Below are positions 1 through 7,726 of a stretch of DNA of 35,203 nucleotides, in pieces. Source of the DNA: Enterococcus hulanensis (GTDB taxonomy: Bacteria; Bacillota; Bacilli; Lactobacillales; Enterococcaceae); assembly GCF_005405485.1 (NCBI RefSeq), contig NZ_BJED01000031.1, positions 1 to 35,203 on the forward strand, read 5' to 3'. The position numbers and the translations under genes were made by a program. Every line of letters begins with the position of its first letter. The first letter of the stretch is position 1. The notes beneath the pieces were generated by a model. It was not told the origin of the DNA, ran no database searches, and saw only the letters and a list, made by a program, of their open reading frames with translations.

Positions 1-42
1 TTTTAGAAAAATAAAAACTGTGAAGCCACCACCTACCTAGGA

Positions 43-291
43 TTAGCGGTTACTTACACAGTTAATATTACACTCTCCTTTTAACTCAATTTTATCTTTA
101 CTAGAGATATTAAATAGTTTCTCTCGCCAACCTGACTTTGAATCTAAACTATCCTTTAAATTCATGTTAGCAACAACTAAGTCAATAATTGCTCCAATTA
201 GCGCCGCTACCGCACCGATAACAAACCCATCAAGTAAACCATTGTTACCGAAATTATATGTTAATAATTTCATCAACCATTCAAAATCCAA
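43..291 (-). CDS. small membrane protein of unknown function
   Basis: An 82-residue protein that I do not recognise. Residues about 20-42 form one hydrophobic, Gly/Ala-rich segment (GFVIGAVAALIGAIIDLVV), so a single membrane span is likely, followed by a charged C-terminal half. The start is TTG at 291, which has AAGGGG eight bases upstream. An ATG at codon 7 is an alternative. The C-terminus after residue 65 looks unrelated to the rest and could be the product of a frameshift, but I cannot prove this. It lies in the AT-rich accessory patch and reads in the same direction as the HNH gene, 37 bases downstream of it. Phage or island cargo is an inference from position only. Confidence 0.5.
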   Translation of the reverse strand: MDFEWLMKLLTYNFGNNGLLDGFVIGAVAALIGAIIDLVVANMNLKDSLDSKSGWREKLFNISSKDKIELKGECNINCVSNR

Positions 292-328
292 TCCCTAAAC
301 CCCTTTCATCTTACTTAATCTACAATTC

Positions 329-1447
329 CTATGCCTCTATTACTTTTTTATAAGCAATTTCAAACTGTTCGTCAAAGTTAAAAATATTTGTGTCTCTAAA
401 ATCGGGATTATTTAAATTTCTTACTATCTTCTTAATTCGAACAAATGATAAAGGTTTATTTGCACTATTCAAAATTTTCCTGATTTCAGCTCTCAATTTT
501 TTTCTTTTTGCGGATAATTTTCCATTCTCTGTTTGTGTGACCCATTGTAGGTTTTCTAACCTATTATTGGTTGTATCTTCATCCTTATGGTCAACTTCCA
601 TATCATCAGAATTATTAATTGGCATAAACGCTTTAGCGACTATCCTATGAACTAATTGACCTTTATCCTTTTTTGAAAGGTCACATTTTAAATAGTTCTT
701 GTTTGTTCCAATAGCTTTATATTTCCACCAATCTCTATTCTTATAAAAGCAATGTCTAATGTTCCCCATATTACTGACTTGGTAAATCCCAATATAATTA
801 TCTATATCTTTCCAATCCTCAGAATCATTATGACTCCAAATTGAATAATCAAGGATTCTTACTTTTATTCCTATGTTATCCGCTACTTTCTCAATAATTT
901 CTATTGCTTCTTTTTTACTAGGTCTAATCTGTAATGCTTCTTCTAAAAAATTTGTAATGCATTGGGCTGGTCTACTGGTGTCAACACCAACCATCATTCT
1001 TAAATATTGAAAAGTCTCGATTCCAACACCTTTTACTAAACTAACTTTATCTCCTAGTTTCGCTGTTTTTGCCCAACTCCTCATTGCATCTAAATCAGTA
1101 GGGAAATTCCCATCCCTTTTAATTTCCAAAAAGACTTTAGATAAATCGTAAATTTCTTTGATTCTTTTCTGGCAATTCCAATCTATATACTGACAAAATC
1201 CACTTAACTCTACTTTGTCTATAACATCAACCAATTTTTCTAATGAATCAACTTCTGAATGATTATCTTTGAAATAATCAATTTTATTTTTTACATAATC
1301 ATATTTTCTTTGTTTAGAGAGAATCCCATCAAGAATTATCAAAACTGGATTGTCATAAAAAAACTCTTTTGATAAACTCTCTTGCTCTGTAATATTCATT
1401 TTTACATAATTAGATACAATTTCTATATAGTTATCTTCTGACTTCAC
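329..1447 (-). CDS. HhH-GPD-like / NUMOD4 / HNH endonuclease fusion
   Basis: A 372-residue protein with three visible parts. Residues about 30-200 resemble the endonuclease III/HhH-GPD DNA-glycosylase fold, including NPVLIILDGILSKQ near the start and a helix-hairpin-helix LVKGVGIETF at about 137-146. Residues about 211-254 are a NUMOD4 domain (WKDIDNYIGIYQVSNMGNIR). Residues about 266-312 are an HNH_3 nuclease (VHRIVAKAF, then VDHKDEDTTNNRLENLQW). A basic 60-residue tail may bind DNA. The Lys that is catalytic in bifunctional glycosylases is Glu144 here, and the Asp expected after Lys-Pro is Ala161 in my alignment, so the first domain may only bind DNA. The chosen start is GTG with GGGGGTG seven bases upstream; an eight-codon extension from TTG has no such site. 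Context is an integrase remnant and AT-rich DNA, so mobile or defence cargo is likely. The nuclease call is firm; the biological role is unknown. Confidence 0.8.
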   Translation of the reverse strand: MKSEDNYIEIVSNYVKMNITEQESLSKEFFYDNPVLIILDGILSKQRKYDYVKNKIDYFKDNHSEVDSLEKLVDVIDKVELSGFCQYIDWNCQKRIKEIYDLSKVFLEIKRDGNFPTDLDAMRSWAKTAKLGDKVSLVKGVGIETFQYLRMMVGVDTSRPAQCITNFLEEALQIRPSKKEAIEIIEKVADNIGIKVRILDYSIWSHNDSEDWKDIDNYIGIYQVSNMGNIRHCFYKNRDWWKYKAIGTNKNYLKCDLSKKDKGQLVHRIVAKAFMPINNSDDMEVDHKDEDTTNNRLENLQWVTQTENGKLSAKRKKLRAEIRKILNSANKPLSFVRIKKIVRNLNNPDFRDTNIFNFDEQFEIAYKKVIEA

Positions 1448-1491
1448 TCTTAACACCCCCGATAAAAACAATTTTTATTATAATATATACC

Positions 1492-1531
1492 AAAAAGAGA
1501 GGGGCTTTTATACCCCCTCTCTGATTTTTTT
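1492..1531. terminator. bidirectional intrinsic terminator
   Basis: A perfect 9-bp stem (AGAGAGGGG at 1496-1504 with CCCCTCTCT at 1514-1522) has T runs on both sides: TTTTTTT at 1525-1531 on the plus strand and TTTTT on the minus strand. It separates the integrase remnant from the HNH gene. Confidence 0.8.
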
Positions 1532-1539
1532 GCAGCTCT

Positions 1540-2190
1540 ATAAATTTGTGTTCAAAGTATTCCTTTTTAATCTTATCATATTTCATTTTTTCCTTTAAAA
1601 TTAGTGGAGAAGTAAAAACAAACCTACCTTTTTTCCTTTTGCTCGAATGACATTTATTCCTTCTTTTGTCAAAGTATCATTGTTTAACTCGTGAAGCTCA
1701 TTTATTCTTAATCCACTATCCGCCAGCGACATAACCAAGAATTTATCTCTTTCTCTAGTGAATCTTGTTAAGTGTCCTGTATGTTGAGCATCGTATCTAA
1801 CTAACTTCTTGTGGGGCATTTTGTCAGTATAGACTAGCATTTTCTTAACATTTTCTTCGCTAAAAGTAGTAAGTATTTTATTTTCTTCTTTCATCCATTT
1901 CACTCTTAAGTAAGGATTCTCTACTTGTTTAATATATTCCTCTTCTTCACAATAAAGAAAAAAGCTCTACTTGAACGAAGAAACACATTTACATAACTTT
2001 CAGCATTACCCTACTCTCTTTTGTAAATCATAAAACTTTTAATCATGTTAGTTGTTACCTGCTTCAAACTATTGACTCCAAATTTTTGGCTTAAATAGTT
2101 GAAGAACATTGTCAAAAACTTTTTGTTTTTCTTGATGGTTTTGTCAGAAAATTCCATTTCTGTAAGTAAATTAAATAACTCCATATCCAT
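1540..2190 (-). pseudogene. tyrosine recombinase (integrase) remnant
   Basis: The N-terminal SAM-like domain starts at ATG 2190, which has GGGAGG nine bases upstream. Frame is lost at a TAG stop (2011-2013). Reading continues in the same frame (GNAESYVNVFLRSSRAFF) until a T-rich run near 1955-1966, where it shifts to another frame (YCEEEEYIKQVENPYLRVKW). It then runs through the first catalytic-domain Arg region (ADSGLRINEL) and shifts again in an A-rich run near 1625-1640 to FVFTSPLILKEKMKYDKIKK. The C-terminal boxes with the second Arg, His and nucleophilic Tyr are absent. So it has one nonsense codon, two frameshifts and a missing 3' end, and cannot make active recombinase. It sits about 50 bases from an att-like repeat, as expected for an integrase beside its attachment site. 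Confidence 0.88.
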
Positions 2191-2242
2191 AAAAAAAGCC
2201 CTCCCTTTTATAAAAAGAGAAGACTTTCTGTATATACCACTG

Positions 2243-2262
2243 CTCATTTTATCCGTAGTCCA
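2243..2262. repeat. att-like direct repeat, copy A
   Basis: It matches 17 of 20 bases with 2366-2385 inside yitW. Read on the minus strand, both copies encode W-T-T-D-K-M, and all three differences fall at third codon positions. It lies just upstream of the integrase remnant. Its last eight bases (GTAGTCCA, 2255-2262) form a perfect inverted repeat with TGGACTAC at 2282-2289, 19 bases apart, as in tyrosine-recombinase core or arm sites. The att reading is an inference. Confidence 0.6.
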
Positions 2263-2331
2263 AGAGAATTTCGATTTTGGCTGGACTACCAACTAACAGA
2301 GTGTAAAATACTGTTAAATCAACATAAATCC

Positions 2332-2673
2332 CTAGCGAATCCCTAAAGCAATCCGTGCATAACGACTCATCTTATCGGTCGTCCATGCTGGGTACCAAAC
2401 AAGCTTCACTTCTACATTCGTTACTTCTGGAATCTCAGCTAAAGCTGATTGGATATTGTCAGTCAAGATATCTGCTAACGGACAGCCCATAGTGGTCAAT
2501 GTCATTTTGATCACAGTATTTCCCGTCTGTTCGAAATCTACTTCATAAATCAAACCAAGGTTAACGATATCGATACCTAACTCAGGGTCAATGACTGACT
2601 CTAAAGCGGTCAAAATAGTTTCTTTAATTTCAGCTACTTCTGCATCGGTCCATTTTTGTGTGTTCTCTTCCAC
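2332..2673 (-). CDS. yitW: MIP18/DUF59 family Fe-S cluster assembly factor (YitW/SufT-like)
   Basis: A 113-residue single-domain protein of the MIP18 (DUF59) family, which helps mature or insert iron-sulfur clusters in the cytosol. Family marks are DPELGIDIVNLGLIY near the N-terminus, MTLTTMGCPLADIL with the conserved Cys in the middle, and the C-terminal WTTDKMSRYARIALGI. Length fits the family. The start is GTG at 2673, with AGGGAG eight bases upstream. A GTG three codons earlier would overlap its own ribosome binding site. The gene has its own sigma-A promoter with a Fur-like region upstream. The 3' end carries the att-like repeat and marks the border between backbone and accessory DNA. 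It could serve the Fe-S enzymes coded further on (Nfn, pyruvate oxidoreductase, helicase), but that link is only an inference. Confidence 0.9.
   Translation of the reverse strand: MEENTQKWTDAEVAEIKETILTALESVIDPELGIDIVNLGLIYEVDFEQTGNTVIKMTLTTMGCPLADILTDNIQSALAEIPEVTNVEVKLVWYPAWTTDKMSRYARIALGIR
2366..2385. repeat. att-like direct repeat, copy B, within yitW 3' end
   Basis: This is the partner of 2243-2262, inside the last 20 codons of the intact yitW gene. Integration at the 3' end of a conserved gene, with the gene end restored, is a standard pattern for integrative elements. Confidence 0.6.
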
Positions 2674-2703
2674 CTGCTCCACTCCCTTTCGAGTTTCAAG
2701 AGT

Positions 2704-2732
2704 ATTTTACTCTATCTGCTAGCTTTTGTAAA
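2704..2732 (-). promoter_or_regulatory. yitW sigma-A promoter
   Basis: -35 TTTACA (2727-2732), 17-base spacer, -10 TAAAAT (2704-2709), reading toward yitW. Confidence 0.65.
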
Positions 2733-2769
2733 TGAGAATTGAAACCTGCTCATTCTCAATTGACAATCA
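2733..2769. promoter_or_regulatory. Fur-like operator region before yitW
   Basis: TGAGAAT (2733-2739) and ATTCTCA (2752-2758) form an inverted repeat directly upstream of the -35 box, followed by TTGACAATCATTATT. The CATTCTCAATT segment recurs in the P1B-4 ATPase promoter region. The resemblance to the 7-1-7 Fur box (TGATAAT-N-ATTATCA) is partial. Confidence 0.4.
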
Positions 2770-3669
2770 TTATTTATTTGCTTGAGATTTCTTTATTAGA
2801 TTTTGTTCGTCTTGTGTCAAGAATGTACCTACGACTGAGTCGGTTGCTACGATATTGGTGAATGAGTTTGGATCAACATCGGCCACTACCTGCTTCAATG
2901 TGTATAATTCATAGCGAGTAAAGACCACCATGATTACTTCACGATCAGTCGAGCTAAAACCGCCGCGAGCAGGAATCACTGTTAAACCACGAAGCAGCTC
3001 GCGACTTAATACAGCACACATTTCAGTGCTTTTGTTGGTATTAACAAAGGCTGTCATCTTCTGGTGACTGGTATGAACATAGTCAACGACTGTACTCATG
3101 GTGAAAATTGTAATAATCGTATACAGCGCGCTTTCCCAAGTGAAGAAGAAACCCGCTACAACGACGATGACACCATTTAACAGCATCATGTAATTTCCGA
3201 CTGTTCGTCCAGTTGTTTTTGATAATAATAATGACACAATATCTAACCCGCCGGTCGTAAAACCGAATTTCAAAGAAAGCCCTGCCCCGATTCCCAGCAG
3301 TACACCGCCAGTGATCGCATTCATCAATACATTATCGGTCACCTGACCAACAGGTACCAGTGTTGTAAAAAACGACATAGAGATTACGTTCGCAAAACTC
3401 AGGATCATCGCTGACTTTCCTAATTTAAGAAATCCTAAAATAAATACCGGAACGTTCAGAAGAAAAATCAAAATCCCGGTATCGAGCGATAGGCCCACAT
3501 TTGAAAGTAGGTACTCTGCAATTTGGGCGATCCCTGTCATTCCAGCTGAAAAGACATTTGCTGGGATCAAGAAATAATTTAAACCGACCGCGCCGGTCAA
3601 GCCAGTAAATAGAATTACAAGGATTTTTTTGGTTAAATCCTTGGATGTATAATTGATAACCTTCTGCAT
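2770..3669 (-). CDS. YitT family membrane protein (DUF161/DUF2179)
   Basis: A 299-residue integral membrane protein. About five to six hydrophobic segments cover residues 15-205, including the Gly-rich GGVLLGIGAGLSLKFG and FGFTTGGLDIVSLLL typical of the YitT family. The last 80 residues are a soluble DUF2179 domain (GFSSTDREVIMVVFTRYEL), which is related to PII-like ligand-binding folds. The substrate and function of the family are not established. ATG at 3669 has AAGGAGG nine bases upstream. It is transcribed divergently from yajQ and lies upstream of yitW in the same direction, with yitW having its own promoter. Confidence 0.88.
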   Translation of the reverse strand: MQKVINYTSKDLTKKILVILFTGLTGAVGLNYFLIPANVFSAGMTGIAQIAEYLLSNVGLSLDTGILIFLLNVPVFILGFLKLGKSAMILSFANVISMSFFTTLVPVGQVTDNVLMNAITGGVLLGIGAGLSLKFGFTTGGLDIVSLLLSKTTGRTVGNYMMLLNGVIVVVAGFFFTWESALYTIITIFTMSTVVDYVHTSHQKMTAFVNTNKSTEMCAVLSRELLRGLTVIPARGGFSSTDREVIMVVFTRYELYTLKQVVADVDPNSFTNIVATDSVVGTFLTQDEQNLIKKSQANK

Positions 3670-3816
3670 CCGATATTCCTCCTTCAGTTCAAACCTATAA
3701 TAGAGTAACAGGTTCTCTCATTAATAATCAATCGTTTTCAACAACTTATTGGAGAATAATCATAGCTTTCTTAGCATTTTTTGATAAACTAAAGGAAAAG
3801 AACTAGGAGGGTGTCT

Positions 3817-4308
3817 ATGGCTAAAGATGCAAGCTTTGATATCGTTTCAGAATTGAATAAGGAAGAAGTAAAAAATGGTGTCCAAATTGCCCTGAAAGAA
3901 TTGAAAAACCGTTTTGATTTTAAAGGAAGTCTGTTTGATATCAAAATAGAAGGTAATCAATTAGTGATCAAGGCTGAGGATGAATACAAAGTGGAACAAG
4001 TCAAAGATGTATTGTTCAGCAAATTGATCAAACGTGGTGTGCCATTAAAGAATATTCAGTTTTCTGCTTCAGAGCATGCTCTGGGCGGAAATGCACGCCA
4101 AGCGGCGGAACTAGTTAATGGGATTGATAAAGAAAGTGCTAAAAAGATCACGACTGCAATCAAAAACAGTAAAATTAAAGTAAAAGCTCAAATTCAAGAG
4201 GATCGTCTGCGAGTAACTGGAAAAAATCGTGATGATCTGCAGCAAGTTATAGCGCTGGTAAAAGATATCGAATTACCGATCGATGTGCAATTCATTAATT
4301 ATCGTTAA
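3817..4308 (+). CDS. yajQ: YajQ family nucleotide-binding protein
   Basis: A 163-residue protein of the YajQ family, made of two ferredoxin-like domains. Family features are the N-terminal AKDASFDIVSELNKEEV, the NRFDFKGS segment, and the C-terminal VKDIELPIDVQFINYR. Members bind nucleotides and in some bacteria cyclic di-GMP; the role in Gram-positives is unclear. The start is ATG at 3817, with AGGAGG six bases upstream. A GTG two codons earlier touches the ribosome binding site and is rejected. 163 residues is the usual family length. It stands alone, ends in a strong terminator and converges on the helicase gene. Confidence 0.92.
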   Translation: MAKDASFDIVSELNKEEVKNGVQIALKELKNRFDFKGSLFDIKIEGNQLVIKAEDEYKVEQVKDVLFSKLIKRGVPLKNIQFSASEHALGGNARQAAELVNGIDKESAKKITTAIKNSKIKVKAQIQEDRLRVTGKNRDDLQQVIALVKDIELPIDVQFINYR

Positions 4309-4312
4309 AAAG

Positions 4313-4340
4313 AAGCCGACATTTTCTGTCGGCTTTTCGT
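4313..4340. terminator. terminator between yajQ and helicase
   Basis: The stem AAGCCGACA/TGTCGGCTT with loop TTTTC is followed by TTTTCG on the plus strand. On the minus strand it is followed by CTTTTT, so it can also end the convergent helicase transcript. Confidence 0.8.
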
Positions 4341-4437
4341 TTGCTTTATTTTTTTCGCTAAGTGCGATTCACTTAAATAGAGAAATCCTCACTTTATTGT
4401 GTTTGCGATATTTTTATCTTCTATTTCAATCTCTCAA

Positions 4438-6780
4438 TTACACTCTTTGCTGCCAAAAATCATTGACAGCTCGTTCCACCTCTTCTGGTCCATAAACTAC
4501 CTTGCGATCTGACCAGTTGATTGGCAGTAGATTTTGATAATGGGGATTTGTATACCGCTGATCTAACAATAAGATGATCCCTTGATCCTCCATCGTACGG
4601 ATTACACGACCGGCAGCCTGAATTACTTTGTTCATTCCAGGTAATTGATAAGCATAGCTGAATCCTTGATTTCTTTTTTCATCATAATATTCTTTAATTA
4701 ATTCTTGCTCATGATTAACCTGAGGCAATCCCACTCCAACTACAACAGTACCGATCAATCGTTCACCGACCAAGTCGATCCCTTCGGAGAATATTCCTCC
4801 TAATACACAAAAGCCGATCAATGTTTGTTCAGGCTGATCAACAAAAGCGGCTAAAAATTCCTCTCGCTCTGTTTCGTTCAGCTTCGATCCTTGGATCTGA
4901 ATCGCATATTCTGGATAAACATCGTGAAAATAATCCGCTACCTGATCCAAATATTGGAAGGATGGGAAAAAGACTAGATAATTACCTGTTTTCGTTTTGA
5001 CAAGCCTTTCGATAGAGGCCGCGATTTGCGGGATACTTTGCGTTCTTCTTTGATAAGTGGTTTGAATACTGACATCCACGAGAACCAAACGATTTTCACT
5101 TGGAAATGGGCTGGGTAAACGATAGGTCAGACTTTCTTCGCCTCCGCCTAAAACTTCCTCATAATAATCTAGTGGTGAAAAGCTGGCAGAAAAGAGAATG
5201 CTGCTGCCGACTTTTTCCATCGTTTGCTCCAGAAACCATGAAGGATCGATACAATATTCCTTAACAATCAAATCATAGGCTTTATGTTCAACAGTTGTCT
5301 GATAATGATCATCATAGAACTCGCTCATCCGAGTAAAGCGCAGAATCTCAAAATAAACTGGCAGCATTTTTTGCTGAGCTGGATGATCAGGGTTTTCGGC
5401 TAACCATTCTTTGATCTGTTCTTGTAATTTGAAAAGACTATTAATTAGATTTTCCGGTGCCGCTTGCTGATGATGGTAAGCTTCTCCATTTAATGATTGA
5501 TGGATCAATTCGAACTCGTTGTCGACTCTTGTAAAGGCTTTGTTCAGCTTCTTAAAGGATTTATCCAAATCTTTTTGCATCTGAGCGATGTTTTCTCTAG
5601 AGATGCTGGCTGAATACATTTCCTTCGAACGATTGACTAAATTGTGGGCTTCATCGACTAATACCAGATTGGTTTTATTTTCTTCCTCGAAAAAGCGGCG
5701 CAAATAGACCGTTGGATCAAATAGATAGTTGTAATCACCGACGACCAGATCACAAAAACGACTGACGTCTAATGATAGCTCAAACGGACAAAGTTCATGC
5801 TTTCTTGCGTAGTCCTCAATCACAGGACGAGTATATTGGTCCTCATTATTTAACATATCCCATAAGCCATCGTTCACTCGATCATAGTAGCCTTTTGCGA
5901 AAGGACAGTGCTCAGGAGTACAATTGCGCTCGGTCAAGAAACAAATCTTGTCTTTAGCAGTCAGTGTGACACTTTTGACTCGTGCATCTTTTTTTGTAAT
6001 CTTAGTGACTGTCTCTTCAGCGACTTGTCGAGTGATCGTTTTCGCTGTCAGATAAAAGATTCGTTCTCCCAGACCTTCTCCCATCGCCTTAAAAGTCGGG
6101 AAAAGTGTTGACATCGTTTTACCTGTTCCGGTAGGTGCTTCAACGAACAGCTTTTGCTGCGCATGAATTGTTTTATAAACCGCTGCGGCCAGCTCTCTTT
6201 GACCCGTGCGATAAGTATCAAAGGGAAAGGCTAAAGCTTTTAGCGAATTGTTGCGCGTTTCTCGCCACTCCATTTGGAAGACCAGCCAGCTTTCATAGCG
6301 TTTGATTAAATCATTGAAAAAATCGGTCAAATCTTCAAAGGTAAAGGTCCGAACTTGACGCGTGATCTTTTCTTCCGTTGTTTGAAAGTAGGTCAAGCGT
6401 GTGCCGATTTCAGTGAGCTCTTCTTGTTCACTATAGATATAGGCGTAGACCATTGCTTGATAAAAATATAAATCGATAATACCGGCTTCCAACTCTTCAA
6501 AAGGTGTTTCTGATGTCTTTATTTCATCGATGAATACTCGATTTTCTTCTATATAAATACCGTCTGCTCGACCTTCGATCTGAACGGCAGTGTCAGCAAT
6601 TTCGACGGGCTTTTTCAACCAAACTTCTTTTTGGTAGTCAGCCCCGCCTTCTTTTTGTAATTGGCGGTGAATTCGTGCGCCTTCTTGAGGTGTATGATTG
6701 CTGTTTTTTCCTTCGTCAATGCTTCCGCTGCGCAGGACAAACTCAACGAGCTCACGAATCGCGATTTTTTTAACTGCCAC
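4438..6780 (-). CDS. DinG/XPD-type Fe-S helicase with N-terminal PD-(D/E)XK nuclease domain
   Basis: A 780-residue superfamily 2 DNA helicase. Residues about 1-170 resemble a Cas4/RecB-like PD-(D/E)XK nuclease: Asp73 in GRADG, then Glu86-Ile-Lys88 in FIDEIKTS. The helicase core has Walker A EAPTGTGKT at 214-222, the DEAH box at 376-379 and motif VI QAAGRVIRT near 730. Between Walker A and DEAH lie Cys280, Cys287, Cys292 and Cys331, spaced as the four ligands of an XPD-type [4Fe-4S] cluster. Other Firmicute DinG proteins instead carry a DEDD exonuclease domain. The family acts on damaged or branched DNA; the precise substrate here is unknown. GTG at 6780 has GAGGTG five bases upstream. It is a single gene with its own TTGACG/TATGGT promoter. 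Confidence 0.9.
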   Translation of the reverse strand: MAVKKIAIRELVEFVLRSGSIDEGKNSNHTPQEGARIHRQLQKEGGADYQKEVWLKKPVEIADTAVQIEGRADGIYIEENRVFIDEIKTSETPFEELEAGIIDLYFYQAMVYAYIYSEQEELTEIGTRLTYFQTTEEKITRQVRTFTFEDLTDFFNDLIKRYESWLVFQMEWRETRNNSLKALAFPFDTYRTGQRELAAAVYKTIHAQQKLFVEAPTGTGKTMSTLFPTFKAMGEGLGERIFYLTAKTITRQVAEETVTKITKKDARVKSVTLTAKDKICFLTERNCTPEHCPFAKGYYDRVNDGLWDMLNNEDQYTRPVIEDYARKHELCPFELSLDVSRFCDLVVGDYNYLFDPTVYLRRFFEEENKTNLVLVDEAHNLVNRSKEMYSASISRENIAQMQKDLDKSFKKLNKAFTRVDNEFELIHQSLNGEAYHHQQAAPENLINSLFKLQEQIKEWLAENPDHPAQQKMLPVYFEILRFTRMSEFYDDHYQTTVEHKAYDLIVKEYCIDPSWFLEQTMEKVGSSILFSASFSPLDYYEEVLGGGEESLTYRLPSPFPSENRLVLVDVSIQTTYQRRTQSIPQIAASIERLVKTKTGNYLVFFPSFQYLDQVADYFHDVYPEYAIQIQGSKLNETEREEFLAAFVDQPEQTLIGFCVLGGIFSEGIDLVGERLIGTVVVGVGLPQVNHEQELIKEYYDEKRNQGFSYAYQLPGMNKVIQAAGRVIRTMEDQGIILLLDQRYTNPHYQNLLPINWSDRKVVYGPEEVERAVNDFWQQRV

Positions 6781-6827
6781 CTGCTCACCTCATTCTTTTT
6801 CTCAGCTTAAAATCTTTTTGCTGTTTC

Positions 6828-6856
6828 ACCATAGAAGATTTTTCGGCAGTCGTCAA
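6828..6856 (-). promoter_or_regulatory. helicase gene sigma-A promoter
   Basis: -35 TTGACG (6851-6856), 17-base spacer, -10 TATGGT (6828-6833), about 48 bases before the GTG start. Confidence 0.65.
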
Positions 6857-6955
6857 GTGTTATTCTTCTTTGTTATAGTGATAAATAATTTTTGCCGTTC
6901 TTCATTTGAATTGTCAAAATCGTTCAGGGAAGCCACAATTTTTTTACTTTTAAGG

Positions 6956-6961
6956 TATAAT
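6956..6961 (+). promoter_or_regulatory. -10 box for the hydrolase/phosphatase pair
   Basis: A perfect TATAAT at 6956-6961 lies upstream of the metallo-hydrolase gene, but no good -35 stands 16-18 bases before it. The leader that follows contains an inverted repeat (ACTGACA 6993-6999 with TGTCAGT 7017-7023, extended by CTTT/AAAG). Confidence 0.45.
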
Positions 6962-7076
6962 GAAGAAGGAATTTGTGATAGTGAGCTTTATTACTGACAA
7001 CGAATGACTTTTAATCTGTCAGTAAAGTGAATCAAATCAAAGATGTTTAGTTTTTAGTGTTTCAGGGAGGAAAATG

Positions 7077-7703
7077 ATGATACAAATCGAAGGTTTTGTT
7101 ACCGGAATCGCGCAAGAAAATTGCTATTTGATTTATAATCAAAAAAATTTATTGATCGTTGATCCAGGTTCAGAGGGTGATCGCTTGGTAAAAGAAATTG
7201 AACGTGTCGGAAAAACACCGCAAGCGATTCTCTTGACCCATACCCACTATGACCACATTGGTGCAGTGGAGCAAATACGAAATAAATATGATATTCCTGT
7301 TTATGTGAGCGCGCTGGAGCAGGAATGGTTAGGCGATCCAATTTTGAATCTTTCTGGTTTGGGGCGTCATGATAATATGCCCGATTTGATCGTACAGCCG
7401 GCGGAGTATGAATTCGAGATGACGGAATACACGATCGGCGGCATGACTTTTCAGGTCGTACCGACACCGGGACATTCAATCGGCAGTGTGAGCTTTATCT
7501 TTGATGATTTTGTCGTTGTCGGTGATGCGCTGTTTAGAGGCAGTATTGGTCGAACCGACTTATATACTGGCGATATGCAGCAACTGCTTTACAGCATCAA
7601 AACATATCTATTCACCCTTCCTCGTGAGCTGCCGGCTTATCCAGGTCATGGTGAAGCAACAACGATCGGTCGCGAGGTCGATACAAATCCGTTCTTTAAT
7701 TAA
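7077..7703 (+). CDS. metallo-beta-lactamase-fold hydrolase (glyoxalase II-like)
   Basis: A 208-residue soluble hydrolase. The zinc motif THTHYDHIG (THxHxDH) is at about residues 55-63, followed by the downstream metal ligands in PTPGHSIGS, GDALFRGSIGR (Asp) and PAYPGHG (His). This is the glyoxalase II-like YqgX branch, compact and without the long C-terminal domain of true GloB. The substrate is unknown; a thioester such as S-lactoyl-thiol is a family guess. ATG at 7077 is preferred, with GGGAGG six bases upstream; an ATG directly before it has only three. It is followed after 23 bases by the phosphatase gene, probably on one transcript. Confidence 0.88.
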   Translation: MIQIEGFVTGIAQENCYLIYNQKNLLIVDPGSEGDRLVKEIERVGKTPQAILLTHTHYDHIGAVEQIRNKYDIPVYVSALEQEWLGDPILNLSGLGRHDNMPDLIVQPAEYEFEMTEYTIGGMTFQVVPTPGHSIGSVSFIFDDFVVVGDALFRGSIGRTDLYTGDMQQLLYSIKTYLFTLPRELPAYPGHGEATTIGREVDTNPFFN

Positions 7704-7726
7704 TCAACTTTTTGGAGGTTTTAAAT

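Noticed and set aside
390-650. Plus-strand frame opposite the HNH gene
   Set aside because: It is the complement of the conserved HNH motif region; hydrophobic Phe/Leu runs are what AT-rich antisense DNA gives.
1477-1482. TATAAT box before the HNH gene as a promoter
   Set aside because: The place for a -35 falls in the terminator stem and has no resemblance to the consensus, so I do not list it as a promoter.
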